Positions 55,321-63,999 of a stretch of 64,000 nt of DNA are shown here, in pieces. The translations under genes and the position numbers were made by a program. The notes below the pieces were generated by a model. That model was not told the origin of the DNA, did no database searches, and worked only from the letters and a program-made list of their open reading frames with translations. Position 1 is the first letter of the stretch. The number at the start of each line of letters is the position of its first letter. The stretch covers positions 4,588,001 through 4,652,000 of the forward strand of contig NZ_JACRTF010000001.1 in assembly GCF_014385165.1 (NCBI RefSeq), given 5' to 3'. This DNA is from Jilunia laotingensis (GTDB taxonomy: Bacteria > Bacteroidota > Bacteroidia > Bacteroidales > Bacteroidaceae).

Positions 55321-56613
55321 ATGGAAAATAACAACGAACATAATATAAAGAAAGGTCATTTTGATGCCTTTGTCCATGCTGTCGGTTCGGAAATAGAACA
55401 GGCACAAGTCCGACTCATTACCGCAGCCAATGCCCAGATGTTGTTCCATTACTGGAAAATGGGGAATTATATACTGTACCACCAACACCTACATGGGTGG
55501 GGTGGTAAAATTATCAAAAAATTGGCACAGGCAATCAGATTCAATTATCCTGAAAAGAAGGGATATTCGGAACGTAATCTTACTTATATGTGCCAGTTTG
55601 CCCGTTTATATCCGTTAAATGTACTTCGTAGTTTTATTGAAGCAGATTCAATACTGTCGGTCCCAAATATTCAAAACATTACTAATGAAGTCCTTAAGCT
55701 CAATAGCGGACAATTTACGCAGGAGCTTACTGCGCAAATACAATCAGCTGATAATCAATCTTTAGAAATTACGCAGGAGGTTCCTGCGCAATTTCAGAAT
55801 GTAGCAAAAACAGTAGCAACCATCTATAAAATAAAAATAGAGGATATAGAAGATTTATTCTTGGCGTCACCGATTGCAAGAATAAATTGGGCAAGCCATA
55901 TGGTCATACTCAATAATCCGCTACCATTGGGCGTAAGGTATTGGTATATGAAACAATCTGTAGAAATGGGTTGGAGCAGTAATGTGCTGAAAATGCAGAT
56001 TGAAAGTAATCTGTATGACAGACAAATCAAGAGTAACAAGGTAAACAACTTCACTGCCACACTTCCGGCACCTCAAAGCGATCTTGCCAATTATCTGTTA
56101 AAAGACCCGTATATCTTTGACTTGGCAGGAGCAAAGGAAAAGGCTGACGAAAGGGATATAGAAGAACAGTTGGTAAAGCATGTAACCCGTTACTTGCTGG
56201 AAATGGGTAACGGCTTTGCTTTTGTTGCCAGACAAAAACATTTCCAGATTGGGGACAGTGACTTTTTCGCCGACCTGATCCTATATAATATCAAGCTCCA
56301 TGCCTATGTTGTCGTGGAATTGAAAGCAACGCCATTCAAACCGGAATATGCAGGGCAGTTAAATTTCTATATCAATGTTGTAGATGATAAACTGAGGGGA
56401 GAAAATGATAACAAGACCATCGGTCTTTTGCTGTGCAGGGGTAAGGATGAGGTCGTGGCACAATATGCCTTGGCTGGATATGACCAGCCGATAGGTATCA
56501 GCGACTATCAATTGAGCAAGGCAGTACCCGAAAATCTGAAATCTGCCCTACCGAGTATAGAAGAAGTGGAAGAAGAACTGACCTTATTCCTTGACAAGGA
56601 CAAGAACCCATAA
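55321..56613 (+). CDS. DUF1016/YhcG-type PDDEXK nuclease-domain protein
   Basis: A 430-residue protein. The N-terminal DUF1016 domain (about 10-200; YWKMGNYILYHQHLHGWGGK, YSERNLTYMCQFA) is followed by a C-terminal PDDEXK-like nuclease domain (about 270-400; GDSDFFADLILYN, then VVVELKAT, giving the D-ExK pattern). An Ala/Gln-rich linker contains a near-duplicated TQE-x-x-AQ segment (about residues 138-160). The family is common in mobile elements and has been suggested to act in defence or DNA processing, without a firm function. It follows the integrase by 66 bases. Confidence 0.85.
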   Translation: MENNNEHNIKKGHFDAFVHAVGSEIEQAQVRLITAANAQMLFHYWKMGNYILYHQHLHGWGGKIIKKLAQAIRFNYPEKKGYSERNLTYMCQFARLYPLNVLRSFIEADSILSVPNIQNITNEVLKLNSGQFTQELTAQIQSADNQSLEITQEVPAQFQNVAKTVATIYKIKIEDIEDLFLASPIARINWASHMVILNNPLPLGVRYWYMKQSVEMGWSSNVLKMQIESNLYDRQIKSNKVNNFTATLPAPQSDLANYLLKDPYIFDLAGAKEKADERDIEEQLVKHVTRYLLEMGNGFAFVARQKHFQIGDSDFFADLILYNIKLHAYVVVELKATPFKPEYAGQLNFYINVVDDKLRGENDNKTIGLLLCRGKDEVVAQYALAGYDQPIGISDYQLSKAVPENLKSALPSIEEVEEELTLFLDKDKNP

Positions 56614-56623
56614 TATAAAGTAT

Positions 56624-57643
56624 ATGGCAGGAAAGATACAGACGATGATTCCCCAATATGGAGAACTCAACAGAATATACAGAGACTATATAGATAATTA
56701 CGCTTTTTCTTTTGACAGGCAGAAATTCATATCGGATTTCTATCAGGAGTATAATGACATGAAATCCTTTGAAGCCGCTATCCTTGAACTGGTGCTTGAC
56801 AAGCAAAAAGAGCAATACACCTTGATACTCAACAGCCTGAAAACTGAAATAGAAAAGAGCATACAGGCTTATGAGATACGCCCGTTAAGTGACAGAGCCA
56901 TAGAACGTGCTTGCTATCAGCACATGGAAAGGTATTCTCAGGAAATTGAAGCCCAGCTGGATGTTACAAGAAGTCTGAGCAAGCCGCTGAATGAAGCCAA
57001 CAACAGGTATGATTCCATTGGTTACAGGGAGCATACAGCCGAAGAGGAAAAACAGGCAGAGAAAGAATATGAACGCTGCAAGGCTGAATATGACAGGGAA
57101 AAAGCCAAACTGAACAAACTCTATGATCAGCAAAAGGCTGCAAGAACAGAGGCATTCCAATACATGAAGAACTGTTGTGCGGACATATACCGTCAAAGCT
57201 GCCTTTTTCTGGATATATTGAAGAAATACATTCCTGACGGAAAGCAAGAGAATAAATCAAGCGAGCCAATCAGTCAGCAGGAAACGACAGAAGAACAACA
57301 GGAATATTTCAGCATGAAATTACTTTCGCTCATTCATGAGGTGTGCATAGGAGAACAGTTCGAAGAAATTTCCGCACTGGATTTCTATGCCAATATGAAT
57401 CTTCACCCCTGCAACTGTAAGCTGAAAATAAAACCGAGAGAGAAAATACGTGTATGCTATCTGATATTCCTGATGAGCGAGAAACTCTCCAAACAGGACA
57501 GGGACAAATGGAAAGACAGAATACTGAAACTGCTGGATATTGACGACAGCTACTACAAATCCAAGTACAAGGAGCCTGTTTCAGATTTCCCCAGTGACAG
57601 CAACCAAAATTTCGCCAAGGAAATGGAACATATATTCAGATAA
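56624..57643 (+). CDS. Uncharacterized coiled-coil protein of the NBU2-like element
   Basis: About 339 residues from MAGKIQTMIPQYGELNRIY (56624). An earlier Met at 56591 overlaps the preceding gene and adds a poor N-terminus. The central part (about 95-185) is rich in Glu/Lys and predicted coiled coil (TAEEEKQAEKEYERCKAEYD). The C-terminus (about 230-335) is globular with a Cys-containing NMNLHPCNCKLK. I do not recognise the family. It is co-oriented with the nuclease gene after 10 bases and followed by a terminator. Confidence 0.7.
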   Translation: MAGKIQTMIPQYGELNRIYRDYIDNYAFSFDRQKFISDFYQEYNDMKSFEAAILELVLDKQKEQYTLILNSLKTEIEKSIQAYEIRPLSDRAIERACYQHMERYSQEIEAQLDVTRSLSKPLNEANNRYDSIGYREHTAEEEKQAEKEYERCKAEYDREKAKLNKLYDQQKAARTEAFQYMKNCCADIYRQSCLFLDILKKYIPDGKQENKSSEPISQQETTEEQQEYFSMKLLSLIHEVCIGEQFEEISALDFYANMNLHPCNCKLKIKPREKIRVCYLIFLMSEKLSKQDRDKWKDRILKLLDIDDSYYKSKYKEPVSDFPSDSNQNFAKEMEHIFR

Positions 57644-57682
57644 TCCGTAATATATCCTGATACTTTACGAAAGTTCCACTTT

Positions 57683-57720
57683 TACCACTCAAAATAATTT
57701 TTGAGTGGTATTTTTATTTT
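57683..57720 (+). terminator. Terminator after the integrase-proximal gene group
   Basis: TACCACTCAAA and TTTGAGTGGTA form an 11-bp perfect stem with a 6-base loop, followed by TTTTTATTTT, 40 bases after the stop codon at 57643. A TAATTTTG -7-like box at 57790-57797 may start the next unit. Confidence 0.8.
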
Positions 57721-57866
57721 CTGATATTCAATAAGATACAATGATATTCAGTTTGTACCGTCCCCATCCTTACCACTCATAACCCTACCTAATTTTGCAT
57801 CGTTCGAGAACAGAAATAACAGCCAGTGCGCAGGGCTGATTGTTTAACGACTAAATAGATTGGACG

Positions 57867-58175
57867 ATGACAAATATCCAAGAATTATTATCAAAACCCG
57901 TCTGGCAGATGACAGGCGAAGAATTCATATTCCTGAGTAAGCACGCTTCAGGTCAGGCCGAAGCATTGCCGCAACCCGTTACAGACACGGAAAAGAAGTA
58001 TGTGTACGGAATACTCGGTATAGCCAAACTGTTCGGGTGCAGTCTGCCCACTGCCAACCGCATAAAGAAAAGCGGTAAGATAGACAAGGCGATTACCCAG
58101 ATAGGGCGCAAGATTATCGTAGATGCGGAATTGGCTCTTGAGCTTGCCGGGAAGAAAACAGGAGGACGGAAATAA
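57867..58175 (+). CDS. DUF3853 family protein, excisionase-like helix-turn-helix
   Basis: A 102-residue protein with a winged helix-turn-helix-like core (about 48-95; GILGIAKLFGCSLPTANRIK) of the DUF3853 type found in Bacteroides mobilizable elements. Small DNA-binding proteins in this position (orf2x in NBU1) are needed for excision. It overlaps the next start by one base (TAATG), so translation is coupled. Confidence 0.8.
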   Translation: MTNIQELLSKPVWQMTGEEFIFLSKHASGQAEALPQPVTDTEKKYVYGILGIAKLFGCSLPTANRIKKSGKIDKAITQIGRKIIVDAELALELAGKKTGGRK

Positions 58176-59266
58176 TGGGAGGTATGCTTATGGACTATAT
58201 GAAAGAAATAAAGGAGATTTCGGCAGAACAGGCAATAATCCTTTGGCAAGCTTCACGCCTGAGTCTGTCGAAAATCTACGAAAAAGCACCTGAGATTCTA
58301 AAAGTGCAAGGTTCGGTCATTGGTACACTGGGCAATTTCAGTGCATCCATCGGCAAAGCCAAGAGTAAAAAGACTTTCAATGTATCGGCTATCGTAGCCG
58401 CCGCATTGAAAAACGGTACGGTACTGCGGTATGTTGCGGAACTACCGGAAGAAAAAAGGAAGATTCTTTATGTGGACACGGAACAAAGCCATTATCACTG
58501 TCTGAAAGTCATGAAACGTATTTTACGGCTTGCTGGTCTTCCTGATGACAGGGACAATGAACATCTGGAGTTTCTCGCTTTGAGGAAATACACGCCCGAA
58601 CAGCGTATCAGGATTGTCGAACAGGCTATCTATAATACACCGGACATAGGGCTTGTAATCATAGACGGCATCCGTGATATGGTATATGACATCAACAGTC
58701 CGGGAGAATCGACACGCATTATATCCAAACTGATGCAGTGGACGGATGACAGGCAGATACACATCCATACGATACTCCACCAGAACAAAGGCGATGAAAA
58801 CGCAAGAGGGCATATCGGTACGGAGCTGAACAACAAGGCGGAAACCGTTCTGCTGGTGGAAAAGGACAAGAGCAACGGGGATATAAGCAATGTTTCAGCC
58901 ATGCACATCCGTGCAATGGATTTCGAGCCTTTCGCTTTCCGTATCAACGACAATGCATTGCCTGAACTCATAGAGGGGTACAGACCCGAAGCGAAGAAAC
59001 CCGGAAGACCGGAAGAGGAAAAGTTTGACCCTTACAGACATATTAGCGAACAGCAGCACCGCATAGCACTGGAAGCGGCTTTCGGACTGAAAGAGGAATA
59101 CGGCTACAAGGATCTGGAAACCTCCTTAATCAAGTCATATATGTCGGTAGGTGTAAAACTGAACCATCAAAAAGCGGTATCACTTATCACCATGCTCCGG
59201 AACAAACGGATGATAGTACAGGAGAACGGCAGGAAATACACGTTCAAGCCGGACTTTCACTATTAG
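58175..59266 (+). CDS. RecA-fold ATPase (RepA/helicase-like)
   Basis: A 363-residue ATPase. The P-loop-like segment is SIGKAKSKKTF (about 57-67). ILYVDTEQSHYH (about 97-108) and LVIIDGIRDMVYD (about 159-171) are the Walker B and neighbouring strands, and TILHQNKGDENARGHIG is the sensor-like loop. This fits the hexameric RepA/DnaB-like group that acts with a primase in plasmid and mobilizable-element replication. GGAGG precedes the start at 58175. Iteron-like repeats and a primase gene follow. Confidence 0.78.
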   Translation: MGGMLMDYMKEIKEISAEQAIILWQASRLSLSKIYEKAPEILKVQGSVIGTLGNFSASIGKAKSKKTFNVSAIVAAALKNGTVLRYVAELPEEKRKILYVDTEQSHYHCLKVMKRILRLAGLPDDRDNEHLEFLALRKYTPEQRIRIVEQAIYNTPDIGLVIIDGIRDMVYDINSPGESTRIISKLMQWTDDRQIHIHTILHQNKGDENARGHIGTELNNKAETVLLVEKDKSNGDISNVSAMHIRAMDFEPFAFRINDNALPELIEGYRPEAKKPGRPEEEKFDPYRHISEQQHRIALEAAFGLKEEYGYKDLETSLIKSYMSVGVKLNHQKAVSLITMLRNKRMIVQENGRKYTFKPDFHY

Positions 59267-59280
59267 ACCGTATAACCTGT

Positions 59281-59402
59281 AATCACTTCACTTTATTCGG
59301 CAGGTCTATATATTAAGAATAAAGCGAAGCGGTTGTAGGGAATAGAAAAGCGCTTCACTTTATTACCGTATCCTATATATACGAAGATAAAGTGAAGTGA
59401 TT
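59281..59402. repeat. Four iteron-like 17-bp repeats in two inverted pairs
   Basis: Copies at 59281-59297 (AATCACTTCACTTTATT), 59318-59334 (inverted), 59348-59364 (AAGCGCTTCACTTTATT) and 59386-59402 (inverted). Each inverted pair encloses an AT-rich spacer with TATATA. They fill the 216-base gap between the ATPase and primase genes and suit a replication-origin or autoregulatory role. Confidence 0.75.
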
Positions 59403-59409
59403 ATACAGA

Positions 59410-59432
59410 CCGTACTTCATAAAAAAGTACGG
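59410..59432. repeat. Hairpin after the iteron-like repeats
   Basis: CCGTACTT and AAGTACGG form a perfect 8-bp stem around a 7-base A-rich loop, 51 bases before the primase start. Confidence 0.5.
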
Positions 59433-59482
59433 GCGAAAAGAGAAATAAATATTCCAACCATTATTCAAACACTCATCTTATT

Positions 59483-60442
59483 ATGGATATACAGACAGCA
59501 AAACAAATCAGGATAGCGGATTTTCTGTACAGTTTGGGATATTCTCCCGTCAAGCAGCAAGGTATTAACCTATGGTACAAATCCCCGTTACGGGAAGAGA
59601 CAGAACCCTCGTTCAAAGTAAATACCGAGCGCAACCAATGGTATGATTTCGCAATCGGCAAAGGTGGAAATATCATCGCACTGGCACAGGAACTCTACTG
59701 TTCCGACTATGTGCCTTATCTTCTACAGAAAATCGAAGAACAGATACCACACATACGTCCCGTGTCTTTCTCTTTTGGCAAGCAATCATTTTCCGAACCG
59801 AGTTTTCAGCAATTGGACATTGTGCTGCTGGCTTCTCCTGCCCTGCTTGCCTACCTACAGGAAAGAGGGATAAACACGGCACTGGCGAAAAGAGAATGTA
59901 AGGAAGCCCGTTTCACCCACAACGGCAAACGGTATTTCGCCATTGCCTTTCCGAACATATCAGGCGGATATGAAATTCGCAACCGATATTTCAAGGGATG
60001 TATCGCACCAAAAGAAATATCCCATATCAGACAGTCAGGAAAACCAAGGAGTACATGTTACGTTTTTGAGGGATTTATGGATTACCTTTCCTTTCTTACT
60101 TTAAGGCTGGAAAGCTGTCCGCAATCACCCGACTTCGACAGACAGGATTACATAGTTCTTAATTCCGTAGCCAATGTTCCCAAGGCACTCTATCCGTTGG
60201 GAAGCTATGAGCGCATCCACTGTTTCTTTGACAATGACCGTGCAGGAATGGAAGCAATACAGCAAATCCGAAAGGAGTATGATGCTACCCGGTATATACG
60301 TGACGCCTCGCAAATCTACAGTGGATGTAAAGATCTGAACGAATATTTACAGAAACGAATAGCCGATAGGAAAGAGCAAGCGCAATCTGTCGAAAAGAGG
60401 AATGATACGCTATCCAAGAAACCGAAAGGCTTTCGGTTATAG
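59483..60442 (+). CDS. DnaG-like primase of the element (CHC2-like and Toprim domains)
   Basis: A 319-residue primase-like protein. The N-terminal part (about 1-95) follows the CHC2 zinc-finger primase fold but has lost the Cys ligands: LWYKSPLREETEPSFKVNTE replaces the usual C-P-x-H pattern. GKGGNIIALAQ follows. The Toprim domain (about 195-290) has the catalytic Glu in YVFEGFMDYLSF and DxD in CFFDNDRAG. It corresponds in position to prmN of NBU elements and should prime replication of the excised circle or transferred strand. Confidence 0.82.
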   Translation: MDIQTAKQIRIADFLYSLGYSPVKQQGINLWYKSPLREETEPSFKVNTERNQWYDFAIGKGGNIIALAQELYCSDYVPYLLQKIEEQIPHIRPVSFSFGKQSFSEPSFQQLDIVLLASPALLAYLQERGINTALAKRECKEARFTHNGKRYFAIAFPNISGGYEIRNRYFKGCIAPKEISHIRQSGKPRSTCYVFEGFMDYLSFLTLRLESCPQSPDFDRQDYIVLNSVANVPKALYPLGSYERIHCFFDNDRAGMEAIQQIRKEYDATRYIRDASQIYSGCKDLNEYLQKRIADRKEQAQSVEKRNDTLSKKPKGFRL

Positions 60443-60616
60443 CCCACTATAACTACACGCTTCGCTTTCGTAGTTGTGGGCTCTCCCGAGGGGATTAGGG
60501 CTTTGCCCTAATGACCCACTCAGGGCGTTTCACCCCTGAGAACCCCGAGCAAAGAGTGACCCTCTCTTTGCAATCTCCGCTTATGGGTTACCCCTAAGAA
60601 CCCCTCTGCGAAAGCG
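60420..60616. promoter_or_regulatory. Candidate oriT: cluster of hairpins before the relaxase gene
   Basis: Successive stems: 60420-60438 (AACCGAAA/TTTCGGTT, inside the primase end), 60441-60482 (AGCCCAC..AACTAC with GTAGTTGTGGGCT), 60494-60512 (ATTAGGGC/GCCCTAAT), 60519-60540 (CTCAGGG/CCCTGAG), 60549-60571 (GCAAAGAG/CTCTTTGC) and 60580-60598 (CTTATGGG/CCCCTAAG, one mismatch). CGCTTTCG at 60463 and CGAAAGCG at 60609 are inverse. GC-rich against its surroundings and 40 bases before mob, as for NBU1 oriT. Confidence 0.65.
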
Positions 60617-60653
60617 AGCAAAGTAAATCAATTGTAAACAAAGGAAAGAAGCT

Positions 60654-62057
60654 ATGGCAACAAAATCAAGCATACATATCAAGCCTTGCAACATCGCATC
60701 GAGCGAGGCACACAACCGAAGGACTGCCGAGTATATGCGTAATATCGGGGAGTCCAGAATCTATGTCGTTCCCGAACTTTCCACCGATAACGAACAGTGG
60801 ATAAATCCCGACTTCGGCACTCCCGAACTGCGAACTCATTATGACAATATCAAGCAAATGGTCAAGGAAAAGACCGGACGTGCCATGCAGGAAAAGGAAA
60901 GGGAACGCAAGGGAAAGAATGGAAAGATTATCAAGGTGGCGGGATGCTCACCCATCCGTGAAGGAGTATTGCTTATCAGACCGGACACCACACTGGCTGA
61001 TGTACGCAAATTCGGTGAAGAGTGCCAAAGACGCTGGGGCATCACTCCGCTACAGATTTTCCTGCATAAAGACGAAGGGCATTGGCTGAACGGTCAGCCG
61101 GAAGCAGAAGACAAGGAGAGCTTCCAAGTCGGTAACAGATGGTTCAAACCAAATTATCATGCTCATGTCGTATTCGACTGGATGAACCATGAAACTGGAA
61201 AGAGCCGAAAGCTCAATGACGAGGATATGGCAACCATGCAGACCCTTGCTTCCGATATTCTCCTGATGGAACGTGGACAGGCAAAAGCTGTCACAGGTAA
61301 AGAGCATCTGGAACGAAATGATTTCATCATTGAGAAGCAGAAAGCCGAACTGCAACGTATAGAGGAAACCAAGCGACACAAGGAACAACAAGTAAGCCTT
61401 GCCGAACAGGAACTCAAACAGGTAAAAGCAGAGATACGCACGGACAAACTAAAGAAAACAGCCACCAATGCTGCTACCGCCATAGCAAGCGGTGTAGGTT
61501 CTCTTTTCGGAAGCGGTAAGCTGAAAGAACTGGAACATCACATCGAGCAGCTACATCAGGAAATTACCAAACGGGACAAAGCTACTGATGAATTAAAAAT
61601 TCAGATACAACAAATACAGGAACAGCATAGCAGACAAATTCGTAATCTTCAAAGAATACATAATCAAGAACTTGAAGCCAAAGACAAGGAAATATCACGA
61701 TTGAGCACCTTGCTTGAAAAAGCCCACAAATGGTTTCCCATGTTCAAAGAGATGTTGAGAATGGAAAAATTATGCGCTGTTATCGGGTTTACCAAAGACA
61801 TGATAGAAAACCTCTTGACAAAGAAAGAATCCATACAATGTAGTGGCAAAATTTATTCCGAAGAACACAGGTGGAAATTTGACATCAAGAATGATATTTT
61901 TAGGGTTGAGAAACATCCGATGGATAGTGGTAAGCTTATGCTGACCATAAACCGACAACCCATAGTACAATGGTTTAAGGAACAATGGGAAAAGTTACAG
62001 CAGAATCTACGTAACTCGGTGCAGAGAGAGCAAAAATCCAGAGGATTTAGAATATAG
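60654..62057 (+). CDS. mobN2: MobV-type relaxase (Pre/Mob family)
   Basis: A 467-residue mobilization relaxase. The N-terminal domain (about 1-200) carries the metal-binding His169-x-His171 in PNYHAHVVFDW, with EGVLLIRPDT and LHKDEGH upstream. A long coiled coil (about 220-370) follows, then a C-terminal domain. It would nick the adjacent oriT and lead the strand into a recipient with help from a conjugative transposon. Residues around 265-300 match the relic at 53318. The symbol is by analogy with NBU2. Confidence 0.9.
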   Translation: MATKSSIHIKPCNIASSEAHNRRTAEYMRNIGESRIYVVPELSTDNEQWINPDFGTPELRTHYDNIKQMVKEKTGRAMQEKERERKGKNGKIIKVAGCSPIREGVLLIRPDTTLADVRKFGEECQRRWGITPLQIFLHKDEGHWLNGQPEAEDKESFQVGNRWFKPNYHAHVVFDWMNHETGKSRKLNDEDMATMQTLASDILLMERGQAKAVTGKEHLERNDFIIEKQKAELQRIEETKRHKEQQVSLAEQELKQVKAEIRTDKLKKTATNAATAIASGVGSLFGSGKLKELEHHIEQLHQEITKRDKATDELKIQIQQIQEQHSRQIRNLQRIHNQELEAKDKEISRLSTLLEKAHKWFPMFKEMLRMEKLCAVIGFTKDMIENLLTKKESIQCSGKIYSEEHRWKFDIKNDIFRVEKHPMDSGKLMLTINRQPIVQWFKEQWEKLQQNLRNSVQREQKSRGFRI

Positions 62058-62145
62058 AATAGCCTATTATTAATAAAATCAAGTATCTATGCATCCAAAC
62101 AGATTGTTTTTATTACAGAATCAAAATCCTAAGAATTTATAAAAA

Positions 62146-62499
62146 ATGAAGCCTAAAGAAGTTTTGGAAAAATGGATAGATTGCTTTAACAAAGCAGATG
62201 CTTATCATATAGCAGAGCTGTATGCTACTAATGCAGTAAATCATCAAGTCGCAAACGAACCAATAATAGGTAAAGAATCAATCTACAAAATGTTTGTGAA
62301 TGAATTTGCCACTGCTAAAATGGTTTGTATGGTGGAAAATATTTTTGAAGATGGCGAATGGGCTATCATGGAATGGAAAGACTCTCTTGGACTTCGTGGA
62401 TGCGGATTTTTTCATGTAAAAGATAACAAAATCGTCTTTCAAAGAGGGTATTGGGATAAACTTTCATTCTTGAAGCAACACAATCTTCCAATTGAATAA
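62146..62499 (+). CDS. NTF2/SnoaL-like small protein
   Basis: A 117-residue SnoaL-like cone-shaped fold: a helical start (MKPKEVLEKWIDCFNKAD), then AELYATNAVNHQVANEPIIGKE and a final beta sheet with WAIMEWKDSLGLRGCGFFHVKDNKI. Such proteins bind or isomerize small hydrophobic molecules; the substrate is unknown. It is cargo between mobilization and resistance genes, followed by a perfect 9-bp hairpin. Confidence 0.8.
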   Translation: MKPKEVLEKWIDCFNKADAYHIAELYATNAVNHQVANEPIIGKESIYKMFVNEFATAKMVCMVENIFEDGEWAIMEWKDSLGLRGCGFFHVKDNKIVFQRGYWDKLSFLKQHNLPIE

Positions 62500-62513
62500 G
62501 TACTATCAGAATA

Positions 62514-62542
62514 CGGACTGGGAAATTGAAATACCCAGTCCG
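62514..62542. terminator. Hairpin between the NTF2-like gene and the GNAT pseudogene
   Basis: CGGACTGGG and CCCAGTCCG form a perfect 9-bp stem with an 11-base loop between convergent genes. The T-tract is weak. Confidence 0.55.
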
Positions 62543-62570
62543 AGTTATATAATGAATTTTACTTGTTAAA

Positions 62571-62936
62571 CTATTTAAAGTCAGTTGGATAACAAACCAT
62601 ACCTTTCACATTCTCAGTAGCTCCAGGTATTAATTCAGCCACCATGCAATATTCATGAGAGACTTCGAAAGGAAATTCAATTCCTAAATCGATAGCCTTG
62701 CGATAGCCAAATCGAGGATAATACTCTTTATGCCCCAATACGACTGCTGTGCCGTAACCCAAAAGTGCTGCCCTCTGATGGGCTTACTGAATCAACATCC
62801 CCCCCCCAATTCCCTTACGCTGGAATTCCGGCAAGACTGCCAATGGAGCTACACTCAGGGATGTGACAGACTGGGTGTCACTGTCTATCTTTACTTCTGT
62901 AAGTAAGATATACCAGACAATTTGTTTTTCTGTCAT
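62571..62936 (-). pseudogene. Broken GNAT acetyltransferase
   Basis: The minus frame from MTEKQIVWYILLTEVKIDS (62936) reads through TSLSVAPLAVLPEFQRKGIG, then a nine-G run, then a stop in MLIQ-stop-AHQRAALLGYG, and continues in the same frame to VCYPTDFK. The stop replaces the usual Glu (TAA for GAA) of YhbS-like GNAT proteins, and about 45 N-terminal residues are missing, so the gene is inactive in two ways. It lies beside the lincosamide resistance gene. Confidence 0.8.
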
Positions 62937-62946
62937 TTTCTTGTTC

Positions 62947-63459
62947 TTATCTAATTGTTAGGCTCATTGTTGTTATACATTGTTTAATTATAGATAAATC
63001 GTGAATATCCTTCTCTCTTAAATCGTAGCCCGAATGGAATACTTGTTGCCCTTTTGCAGAAATGCAAGGGATGCTTCTGCCTTCAAAGACTGCTGTTCCA
63101 AAATAGTCCGGTTGAAATTCATACCAGCCTCCATCCAAGTCGGCTTGTTTGGAAGTGCCGTCCGCATTCAAGACAAAAGGATGGATATCAATATAGCCTA
63201 ATTCTTTGCTATACAGTTCCACACGGGTGGGCAACCAATTTGTTTCAATTTGATATCCTCTCTCCTGCAAAAGATCAAGGAGTTGGTCTGTATAATTGGC
63301 ATCAAAATCAATGTCAATATCTCTATGCAAGCGGGTTTGCTGTCCGTACAAGACATCCACTCCCCAGCCTCCATCCAACCAAAACTGCATGTCCAGGCTT
63401 TCCAACAAGTCCAAAACTTGAAATAACTCTGTAATCGTAGTGTGTTCTTTCTTTGTCAT
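62947..63459 (-). CDS. lnu(AN2): Lincosamide nucleotidyltransferase, LinA(N2)-type
   Basis: A 170-residue nucleotidyltransferase that adenylylates lincomycin and clindamycin. The catalytic GG-W segment LDGGWGVDVLYGQQTR (about 28-43) and RDIDIDFDA (about 46-54) carry the metal-binding Asp residues, and DIHPFVLNADG follows. Length equals the LinA family. Its pairing with a mef-type pump is the signature of NBU2, where this gene was shown to give lincomycin resistance. Confidence 0.92.
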   Translation of the reverse strand: MTKKEHTTITELFQVLDLLESLDMQFWLDGGWGVDVLYGQQTRLHRDIDIDFDANYTDQLLDLLQERGYQIETNWLPTRVELYSKELGYIDIHPFVLNADGTSKQADLDGGWYEFQPDYFGTAVFEGRSIPCISAKGQQVFHSGYDLREKDIHDLSIIKQCITTMSLTIR

Positions 63460-63483
63460 ATAATAATTCTTTAATAAATAATA

Positions 63484-63999
63484 CTATGCGTAATTATCCA
63501 ACTGCTTGATTGAAGAAATAAAATTTGCACCCACTCCAATCAGAAAGATAACCCATCCGCTGATCATAAAGACGGATGTGATACCCCATGCTTCCACCCA
63601 ATATCCTGAAGCTACGATACCCAGCATTGATGGAAAGGTACTCAAACTAAAGATGAGAGAAAAAGTCCGTCCAAGCATGTCCGAAGCCAAGTTCTGCTGA
63701 ATAATAGCGATGAAAAGCGCATGGTAAATGGAATAGGCTATGCCTCCTGTAAATGTTAGGCAAACAAAACCTATAAATGCGCTTGATGGTAAATAACTGG
63801 CGCTAATCAGATACAATCCCAATATCACATAAGCCGTATGCATCACTAATGTTTGCTTGCTTTTCAAAGCCTTACAGGCAAGTACTAAACCGCCCAACAA
63901 TGCCCCTGAGCCCCAACCCATTTCCACAACTCCCATTTGCAAAATGTTTCCGTTGAAATGCAGAAGCGTCATAAAAGGAAATAACGTAAAAACAGGCAT
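63484..63999 (-). CDS. Mef-type macrolide efflux MFS protein, C-terminal part (cut by window edge)
   Basis: 171 residues of a 12-segment MFS transporter of the MefA/MefE type, entering from beyond the right edge. Hydrophobic helices such as TAYVILGLYLISASYL and SVFMISGWVIFLIGVGANF are visible, with LGRTFSLIFSLSTFPSMLGI between. The first Met at 63999 is internal, not the true start. In NBU2 the homologue (mefEN2) was reported not to be expressed. It lies 24 bases upstream of the lincosamide gene on the same strand. Confidence 0.85.
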   Translation of the reverse strand: MPVFTLFPFMTLLHFNGNILQMGVVEMGWGSGALLGGLVLACKALKSKQTLVMHTAYVILGLYLISASYLPSSAFIGFVCLTFTGGIAYSIYHALFIAIIQQNLASDMLGRTFSLIFSLSTFPSMLGIVASGYWVEAWGITSVFMISGWVIFLIGVGANFISSIKQLDNYA

